From Bernardetia sp. (lineage in GTDB: Bacteria; Bacteroidota; Bacteroidia; Cytophagales; Bernardetiaceae): a DNA stretch of 49,840 nt. The stretch lies in contig NZ_JAHDIG010000006.1 in NCBI RefSeq assembly GCF_020630935.1, positions 62,203 through 112,042 of the forward strand, in the 5' to 3' direction. The stretch's first letter is position 1; every line of letters begins with the position of its first letter. The notes under the pieces are model-generated. The model was not told the DNA's origin. It did not search any database and was given only the letters and a program-made list of their open reading frames with translations. Both the position numbers and the translations under genes were made by a program. This document shows, one piece after another, positions 44,544 through 49,840 of this stretch.

Positions 44544-44594
44544 GGTGTCAGACGATACCCTTATTGGTATTTTAGTGATAGCGACACCAATAAG
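44544..44594 (+). repeat. Overlapping inverted repeats in the dehydrogenase leader
   Basis: CTTATTGGT (44560-44568) pairs with ACCAATAAG (44586-44594), while GGTGTC (44544-44549) pairs with GACACC (44583-44588). The two right arms overlap, so the stems are mutually exclusive. It could be a dispersed palindromic repeat or a leader switch. A 27-codon frame (ATG 44514 to TAA 44597) runs across it and is probably incidental. Confidence 0.5.
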
Positions 44595-44628
44595 TAAAGA
44601 ACATTTTACCTCAAAAAACTAAACCACA

Positions 44629-45507
44629 ATGAAAATCACATTTATAGGACTGGGAATAATGGGAACAGAAATGGCAACCCATTTAGCTAACAACCAAAAA
44701 GAGCATGATTTCGAACTTACCGTCTATAACCGAAGCAAAGAAGCTACAGAAAAACTAGCTAAACAAGGTACAAAAGTAGCAGATTCTGTAAATGAGGCTG
44801 TATCAGAAGCTGATATTGTCTTTAGTATGCTTGCCAATCCAGAAGCTGTTGAGAATGTGTTTTTTGGAGAAAATGGTGGACTTTCGGCTATGAAAAAAGA
44901 TACAATTTGGTTAGACTGCTCTACTGTAAATCCATCATTTAGCAAGAGAGCTTTTGAGGAGGCAAAAAAGCAAGGTGTAAAGTTTATTGATGCACCCGTA
45001 GCAGGCTCAAAACCACAAGCTCAAAACAAAGAATTGGTCTTCTTCATAGGAGCTGAAAAGGGAAGTATTAAAGATATAGAGCCTTATCTTTTGATGATGG
45101 GACAGAAAATACTTTCTTTAGGAGACGTCGGAAAAGGCTCTTCCTTCAAAATGATTGTCAATATTATGTTGGCGCAATCGATGCTGATGTTCTCTGAAAG
45201 TATTTTGCTAGGCGAATCTATGGGATTGGATAGGGATTTTTTATTAAATACATTGCCCAACCTTGCCGTAACTGCTCCTTTTACAAAGTTTAAAGCTCCA
45301 AAAATCAAAGAAAACGATTATGAAGTTCAGTTTCCGTTAGAGCTAATGCACAAAGATTTACACTTAGCTACGCTTACAGCCTACGAGCAAAATCAGCCTT
45401 TATTTTTAGCTAACCTCACAAAAGAACTCTTCGCTAGTGCAAAAAAAGAAGGATTGGGCAGACTTGATTTTTCGGCTATTCATCAATTTTTAGAAAAGTC
45501 TAAATAG
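44629..45507 (+). CDS. NAD(P)-dependent beta-hydroxyacid dehydrogenase
   Basis: A 292-residue enzyme of the 3-hydroxyisobutyrate dehydrogenase / GLYR family. The Rossmann loop is G7-L-G-I-M-G12, DAPVAGSKPQAQNKELVF is the substrate-binding block, and K174 in GSSFKMIVNIMLAQ is the catalytic lysine. FAKxHLxKD-type NPQFPLELMHKDLHLA is present as VQFPLELMHKDLHLA. Family substrates include 3-hydroxyisobutyrate, glyoxylate and succinic semialdehyde; the sequence does not choose. It is cytosolic. It is preceded by a structured leader and followed by a bidirectional terminator. Confidence 0.88.
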   Translation: MKITFIGLGIMGTEMATHLANNQKEHDFELTVYNRSKEATEKLAKQGTKVADSVNEAVSEADIVFSMLANPEAVENVFFGENGGLSAMKKDTIWLDCSTVNPSFSKRAFEEAKKQGVKFIDAPVAGSKPQAQNKELVFFIGAEKGSIKDIEPYLLMMGQKILSLGDVGKGSSFKMIVNIMLAQSMLMFSESILLGESMGLDRDFLLNTLPNLAVTAPFTKFKAPKIKENDYEVQFPLELMHKDLHLATLTAYEQNQPLFLANLTKELFASAKKEGLGRLDFSAIHQFLEKSK

Positions 45508-45513
45508 TCAAAA

Positions 45514-45541
45514 ATAGGACAGATTTAAACCTCTGTCCTAT
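45514..45541. terminator. Bidirectional terminator between convergent genes
   Basis: ATAGGACAGA (45514-45523) / TCTGTCCTAT (45532-45541), a perfect 10-bp stem with A-run before and T-rich sequence after, so it works on both strands. Its right arm lies inside the last codons of the DUF4291 gene. Confidence 0.8.
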
Positions 45542-46073
45542 ATTCTTTTACTTTAGGAAGCAGTTTGTTTGATTTATCAAACTTGCCTTGGCTATTGAGG
45601 TTATACATCTTCTTTACCTTTTCTGTAATATCCACAATTTTAGTGATATTTTCATTGTATTCTTCTATCATTTTTCTGCTTATCCCAATCTGAATACTAC
45701 GAATACCTAGTTTTGCTCCTCTAAGAGTGCGTTCTGGATCCCATTGCACTAAAATATCAGCATTTTTTACACTTCCCTCAGACTTGCTAATGTCTGTATC
45801 TACTGCCAACTCTAAGCATTTATCCCAAAATATTCTTTTTATATGAATTTCTAATATTCTATTTTGATTGGGTTTGTTTGCCCAGTTGCTGCGTTCCATT
45901 AGCCAAAGAAATGAAGGCTTTATCCACGTCATTCGTTTGAATGAAAATTGTTGTCCAAATTTTTGTAACTCTACTGCCTCATCAGCAATTTTATCGTTAT
46001 AGGCTTGATAAACAACGATTGTATCTTTGTTGAAGGTAGCACGAATGGTTTGGTAGTTTTTGATGGTACTCAT
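45525..46073 (-). CDS. DUF4291 family protein
   Basis: A 182-residue protein matching DUF4291: VVYQAYNDKIADEAVELQKF, FKRMTWIKPSFLWLMERSNW, QNRILEIHIKR, QWDPERTLRGAKLGIRSIQI. The family is widespread in bacteria and fungi, with no known biochemical function. No signal peptide or membrane segments. The C-terminus is basic (KVKEYRTEV). It is divergent from the lipoprotein gene at 46249. Confidence 0.85.
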   Translation of the reverse strand: MSTIKNYQTIRATFNKDTIVVYQAYNDKIADEAVELQKFGQQFSFKRMTWIKPSFLWLMERSNWANKPNQNRILEIHIKRIFWDKCLELAVDTDISKSEGSVKNADILVQWDPERTLRGAKLGIRSIQIGISRKMIEEYNENITKIVDITEKVKKMYNLNSQGKFDKSNKLLPKVKEYRTEV

Positions 46074-46248
46074 ATTTTATCATCTTGATTGTTATAAATT
46101 TATTCTTACCAAAACCACATTTTTACCTATAAAATTCCGATCTGATTTAGTTTTTTTAATAAAAATACTTCAAAAATCTTTTATTTACTTTATTTTTCGT
46201 TCTTTTGACAAGACAGTAATTTTATTTTTCAAGAAAAAAAATATCATA

Positions 46249-46800
46249 ATGAAAAAAATACCTTTGTTTTATATAGTCGCTCTCTTTCTTTTTTCTACTC
46301 TTTTTAGTGGCTGTGATTTCAAAACCACTTACGAAACTGTTGTAACAGGTCAGAAATACTCATTAGATTTACCTTCTTATTTGAGAGAAAGCAAGGAACT
46401 ACATGAAGAGGCAACACTGCAATATCAGAACCCATTAAAAGAATTTTATGTTGTTGTGATTGAAGATAACAAAACAGAATTCAATAAAATTATTGAAGAA
46501 AATGGTTTGCAAGAAATGTTTTCAAATGATTTGAAAAGCTATTCTGACTTGATTGTGGCTGGGCTTAAAGAAAATCCAGAGTTTGGAGAGGCAAATCTTG
46601 TAGATAAAAAAATTGGAACTTTAGATGCAAAATACTTTGAATTTTCTTTGAAACTAGAAGAGTTGGATGTCTTTTATCACTATACTTTAGTAGAAGGAAA
46701 AGACACCTATTACCAAATATTGCAATGGACTCTTTTAGACAGAAAAGAACTACATAAAGCAGAAATGGATAAAATTGCAGCTTCATTCAAAGAATTATAA
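46249..46800 (+). CDS. Lipoprotein, paralogue of the next gene
   Basis: The ATG at 46249 gives a lipoprotein signal (MKKIPLFYIVALFLFSTLFS followed by GC; Cys22) and a 183-residue product; an open frame upstream to 46060 lacks support. The mature domain has YSLDLPSYLRESKELHEEA, LQYQNPLKEFYVVVIED, YHYTLVEGKDTYYQILQWTL and KIAASFKEL. The next gene (46846-47325) has the same domain without a signal peptide. Function unknown. Confidence 0.78.
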   Translation: MKKIPLFYIVALFLFSTLFSGCDFKTTYETVVTGQKYSLDLPSYLRESKELHEEATLQYQNPLKEFYVVVIEDNKTEFNKIIEENGLQEMFSNDLKSYSDLIVAGLKENPEFGEANLVDKKIGTLDAKYFEFSLKLEELDVFYHYTLVEGKDTYYQILQWTLLDRKELHKAEMDKIAASFKEL

Positions 46801-46806
46801 AATCGC

Positions 46807-46814
46807 TAATTTTG
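46807..46814 (+). promoter_or_regulatory. Candidate internal -7 box before the cytosolic paralogue
   Basis: TAATTTTG fits TAnnTTTG, 7 bp after the lipoprotein stop and 32 bp before the next ATG, so the second paralogue may also be transcribed on its own. No clear -33 box. Confidence 0.38.
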
Positions 46815-46845
46815 TACTCATAAAACTTACAATAAAAATAAATTT

Positions 46846-47325
46846 ATGAACAAAATTGTAGAAATCAACAACGATTATTCTTTAGCTCTTCCCGATTTTT
46901 TGAGTGAAACGGACTCTCTAAATCCGAATGCTTCTTTGCAATATCAAAATTTGAATAAAGAACTTTTTGTTATTGTGATAGAAGAAGACAGACAAGACTT
47001 TACCAGAAAAATTATAGAAAATAAGGCAGAAGAAGTTTATCCTCCTAATCTGAAAGGTTATACAGATATTGTCTATCATTCTATTGGAGAAACGATAAAA
47101 ATTAGTGCAAAAACTGATATTATAGATTTGGAAATCAATGGTTTGGCTGCCAAAAACTTTACCATTCAAGGGCAAACCCAAGACAGAATTTCTGTATATT
47201 ATAGTTTTACGCTAGTGAAAGGCAAAGAGAAATATTATCAGATTGCTCAATGGACAGCCAAAAATCAAAAATCTCTTTTTGAGAAACAAATGACAGAAAT
47301 TGCAGCCTCTTTCAAACAGTTGTAG
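46846..47325 (+). CDS. Signal-less paralogue of the preceding lipoprotein
   Basis: A 159-residue protein aligning over its whole length with the mature part of the lipoprotein at 46249: YSLALPDFLSETDSLNPNAS, LQYQNLNKELFVIVIEEDRQ, YYSFTLVKGKEKYYQIAQWT and EIAASFKQL. It starts at residue 1 of the shared domain without any signal or lipobox, so the same fold is expected in two compartments. Function unknown. A terminator follows. Confidence 0.78.
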   Translation: MNKIVEINNDYSLALPDFLSETDSLNPNASLQYQNLNKELFVIVIEEDRQDFTRKIIENKAEEVYPPNLKGYTDIVYHSIGETIKISAKTDIIDLEINGLAAKNFTIQGQTQDRISVYYSFTLVKGKEKYYQIAQWTAKNQKSLFEKQMTEIAASFKQL

Positions 47326-47332
47326 AAATTAA

Positions 47333-47371
47333 TAGGTCAAAGGTAAGCCATTTGACCTACATTTTTTTATT
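47333..47371 (+). terminator. Terminator after the paralogue pair
   Basis: TAGGTCAAA (47333-47341) / TTTGACCTA (47351-47359), a 9-bp stem, then CATTTTTTTAT. It lies 8 bp after the stop at 47325 and before the convergent stop at 47367. Confidence 0.82.
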
Positions 47372-49840
47372 CGGATAGCCTAAACTCTACCCTACGATTT
47401 TTGGCTCTTCCTTCTTCGTTAAAATTATCTGCGATGGGTTTTTCTGAACCAAAACCTTCATAGCTTACTCTAGCTTTATCAACTCCTAAAGAAATAAGCT
47501 GTTCGGCAACCGATTTTGCACGGTTTTCAGAAAGTTGTTTGTTATAGTCTGCTTTTCCAGTATTGTCGGTGTGTCCTTCAATACTGACTTTTAAAGATGT
47601 ATTTTCTTTCAAAATTTCAAATAAACGCTTTATTTCTGGAAGCGAAGTTTCTTGTAGTGCATAACTATCAAAGTCAAAAAATAGATTATTCAGCCTTACT
47701 GTTTTCTGATTGCTTATAAGTTCAGAGATTTTATAGATTTCTAAATTTTGATTCGTTTGGATAAAATTTGCTTTCCCTACAACTCCTGTTTTGGAGTTTG
47801 TATTATTACTATTGTGTTGTTGATTAGATTTGGTAGAAATATTTTGAGAGGTAGAAAAATAGCCTTTTTCTTTAGCATACATTCCTATTTTTGAAGAAGC
47901 ATTGGCAGACGAATTATTTGAAAGGAAATTGCCAGCTATCTGAACGCTAAACGAACCGTCTTTTTTGCTTTGTGTCTTTCCAATTGTTTTTCCTGTTGAT
48001 AAGTCTTCAATAAAAACGTGTGTTTGGATTCCTTTTCCATTTATATCTACCAATTTTCCTGTAATAATGCTTGGAGGCAAAACAGGCTCTGGACGAAAAC
48101 GCTCTGGCACTTCAAAACGATAAATGTCATAATTAGTCTTGTAAGAATTATTCTGATTCTCATTGGGCGTATCTGTATTTTTTAAGACAATGAAAGCAAA
48201 CTTTCCATCTGTTCCCATATAAAAACCATCTAAAAAAGGCGTATTGATAGATTTTCCTAAGTTTACAGGCTCACTCCATTCTGTCCAAGACGTTGGATTT
48301 AGGCGTTTAGACATAAAAATATCTCCACTTCCCAAACCATAATGTCCGTCAGAAACAAAATAAAGTGTTTTCATATCTGGATGAAGAAAAGGCTGTGTTT
48401 CGGCAAAAGGTGTATTGATGATTTCTCCCAAATTTATGGGTTCTTGCCATTCTCCTGTTTCTGGATTTTTCTCACTTACAAAAATATCGATATTAAACTC
48501 TTCTCTGCCATGAAAATACAAACGGTCTTTTGGAGCTTTGGGTAAATAATTTCCCACTACACCTTCTCTATCTGATGAAAAAACAACTGCATTTCCATCT
48601 GCTGAAAAACTCAATCCTGCTTCATAGTTTGGTGTATTGACTGGAAAAGGAAAGGCTTTTATTCTTCCCCAAGTGGTATTGCTAGTTGAGTTTCCTTGTT
48701 TGAGATTTCTTTCTGCATAAAATAAATCTCCATTTCCAAGCTGACTGTTTTGCTGGCGAAGTTCAATTTTGTAAGCATCTAAGCTGCCATAATTTCCAAA
48801 CAAAACAAGTGTATTTCCATCAAAACTAACACTTTGAGGAACTTCGTGTGTGTTGGTGTTTACTCCGTCGGGCAAACGAACAGCTTTTGTGTACTTTCCA
48901 TTTTGAAACATTGAGTAATACACATCTTGTCCTGTTCCTAAATCCATTCGACAAAAATAAAGTCCTTCATTGCCATACGCATCCAAAAACGGTACAGGCG
49001 CAGTTTCATAACCTTCTGAATTTACATTCTGTCCTAAATTTTCTAAGTTGAGATTATCTTCTTTTGCATTTAAAAGTGCAATGAGTTTGTCAAAATCATC
49101 TTTTTTGTCTGTAAATAAAGGTTGAAATTTCTGATAAACAGCACTTGCCTCACTCCATTTTTTTTCCACAATCAGAGGACTAGCGAGCTTCTGAACTGCT
49201 ACAAAAGCAAGCTGATGAGGTGCAAATTCTTTTATAAAATCTTCGTACAAATTACAGTTCAGACATTTATTGTTTTCATAGACAACTCCTTTGTAATGAA
49301 GGTTTAGCTCACAAAAAAGCTCCAAAACACTCATGTTTTTGGTCTTGGCAAAGGCTTCTAGTTTTTTATATTCTTCTTTATTCTTGTAGCCATATTTAGG
49401 AAAATCCCAGTCTGCTCCATAAAATTCTGGAATAATGTGGCGCAGTTCCTCTTCTGTGTAATCTTCCAAAATATATTTACAATATTTTTCGTAGAGATAA
49501 CCGTTTCCAGTTCCTCTAGCACGTAAATCTTGAATAGAAATAAATTCTTTCAAAAGACTTCTACGAGCGTTTTTGATGGTTTGATAAGGACGTGTTTTCT
49601 GATAGGTTTCTAAAAAATCTGTGGCTTGTAGTACCAAAATGTGGCGCAAAGCCTGTGTAGTATCTGCATTTTCTGGGCGATTGTATGGAGGCGTAAGTGG
49701 TAATCGCTCAAAAGGAACATAATAAAACGCATCAATAATAAGATTTGATGCTGCCGTTGCGATGCCTTCTTTTACATTAAAAACATCTTTAAAATTACTG
49801 ATTCCTTCCGATGTGAGTTTGTTTTTTTCTACTGTGGACA
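47367..49840 (-). CDS. PorE-like PD40-carboxypeptidase-regulatory-OmpA protein (5' end outside window)
   Basis: The frame stays open from the stop at 47367 to the right edge (at least 824 residues), so a start at an internal TTG (49649) would be false. N-terminal helical repeat region (EKKWSEASAVYQKFQPLF is TPR-like), five or more PD40 blades (AGLSFSADGNAVVFSSDREG, ETQPFLHPDMKTLYFVSDGH, YGLGSGDIFMSKRL), a carboxypeptidase-regulatory-like domain (ITGKLVDINGKGIQTHVFI), and a C-terminal OmpA domain (NLFFDFDSYALQETSLPE, GHTDNTGKADYNKQLSENRA). This order (TPR, propeller, CRD, OmpA_C) is that of PorE, which anchors T9SS to peptidoglycan; many paralogues share it, so orthology is open. Confidence 0.85.
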   Translation of the reverse strand, partial: STVEKNKLTSEGISNFKDVFNVKEGIATAASNLIIDAFYYVPFERLPLTPPYNRPENADTTQALRHILVLQATDFLETYQKTRPYQTIKNARRSLLKEFISIQDLRARGTGNGYLYEKYCKYILEDYTEEELRHIIPEFYGADWDFPKYGYKNKEEYKKLEAFAKTKNMSVLELFCELNLHYKGVVYENNKCLNCNLYEDFIKEFAPHQLAFVAVQKLASPLIVEKKWSEASAVYQKFQPLFTDKKDDFDKLIALLNAKEDNLNLENLGQNVNSEGYETAPVPFLDAYGNEGLYFCRMDLGTGQDVYYSMFQNGKYTKAVRLPDGVNTNTHEVPQSVSFDGNTLVLFGNYGSLDAYKIELRQQNSQLGNGDLFYAERNLKQGNSTSNTTWGRIKAFPFPVNTPNYEAGLSFSADGNAVVFSSDREGVVGNYLPKAPKDRLYFHGREEFNIDIFVSEKNPETGEWQEPINLGEIINTPFAETQPFLHPDMKTLYFVSDGHYGLGSGDIFMSKRLNPTSWTEWSEPVNLGKSINTPFLDGFYMGTDGKFAFIVLKNTDTPNENQNNSYKTNYDIYRFEVPERFRPEPVLPPSIITGKLVDINGKGIQTHVFIEDLSTGKTIGKTQSKKDGSFSVQIAGNFLSNNSSANASSKIGMYAKEKGYFSTSQNISTKSNQQHNSNNTNSKTGVVGKANFIQTNQNLEIYKISELISNQKTVRLNNLFFDFDSYALQETSLPEIKRLFEILKENTSLKVSIEGHTDNTGKADYNKQLSENRAKSVAEQLISLGVDKARVSYEGFGSEKPIADNFNEEGRAKNRRVEFRLSE

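Noticed and set aside
44514-44597. 27-codon frame ATG to TAA across the leader hairpins
   Set aside because: It coincides with inverted repeats and looks like an incidental reading of structured or repeated DNA; no coding support.
46060-46248. Longer N-terminus for the lipoprotein at 46249
   Set aside because: It would bury the lipoprotein signal and overlap the divergent DUF4291 start; the segment is simply open AT-rich DNA.
1-49840. CRISPR arrays, tRNA or rRNA genes, complete insertion sequences, prophage or restriction/defence modules
   Set aside because: None could be seen on reading both strands; the only mobile DNA evident is the non-coding element at 40152-40294.

Overview
The window is AT-rich (about one third G+C by eye), densely coded DNA from a Bacteroidota bacterium, most likely a marine or soil Cytophagales (Bernardetia/Flexibacter-like). 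The reasons are: a type IX secretion (T9SS) C-terminal sorting domain on a giant secreted protein, several PD40/OmpA and Reg_prop envelope proteins, many lipoproteins, A-rich leaders without clear Shine-Dalgarno sites, and -7 boxes of the Bacteroidota form TAnnTTTG. The species assignment is inference; there is no rRNA or tRNA gene here to anchor it.

Layout. 1-6958: one co-directional, tightly packed or overlapping block of six glycosyltransferases (the first cut by the window edge) with an FkbM-type methyltransferase, probably the end of a surface-polysaccharide locus. 7256-12422: envelope genes, namely a BamA/TamA-like barrel, two paralogous secreted proteins on either side of a YafK-type L,D-transpeptidase-fold protein, a NAGPA-type phosphodiester glycosidase and two small membrane proteins. 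12593-16654: a 1353-residue hybrid histidine kinase with three receiver domains. 16881-22719 (minus): glutaminase, an apparently frameshifted small gene, a YwqK-like repeat protein and ileS. 23164-27275: a P-loop protein, a lipoprotein, a DoxX/OhrR-like regulator/nitroreductase operon with a palindromic operator on its promoter, a GNAT acetyltransferase and a lipoprotein. 27487-31587: a 1366-residue T9SS cargo protein. 31640-39919: a lipoprotein, lpxK, a beta-propeller-OmpA fusion, a coiled-coil lipoprotein, a GH108-like muramidase, rimK, a secreted protein and a signal-less BtuF-like protein. 40460-49840: PD40-OmpA proteins, YceI, TspO, a beta-hydroxyacid dehydrogenase, a DUF4291 protein, a paralogous lipoprotein/cytosolic pair, and a PorE-like OmpA protein that runs off the right edge.

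The dominant theme is the cell envelope: sugar transfer, lipid A (lpxK), peptidoglycan turnover or anchoring (YafK-like, GH108-like, three OmpA-C domains) and outer-membrane or secreted proteins. No phage, CRISPR, complete IS or obvious defence system is visible.

The most unusual non-coding signal is a family of fold-back intergenic repeats (22865-23012 and 39975-40311) built from the 13-mer GTTGC-NNN-GCAAC. The second copy is itself interrupted by a 143-bp element with perfect 18-bp terminal inverted repeats and an exact 9-bp target duplication, and the uninterrupted first copy shows what the empty site looked like.
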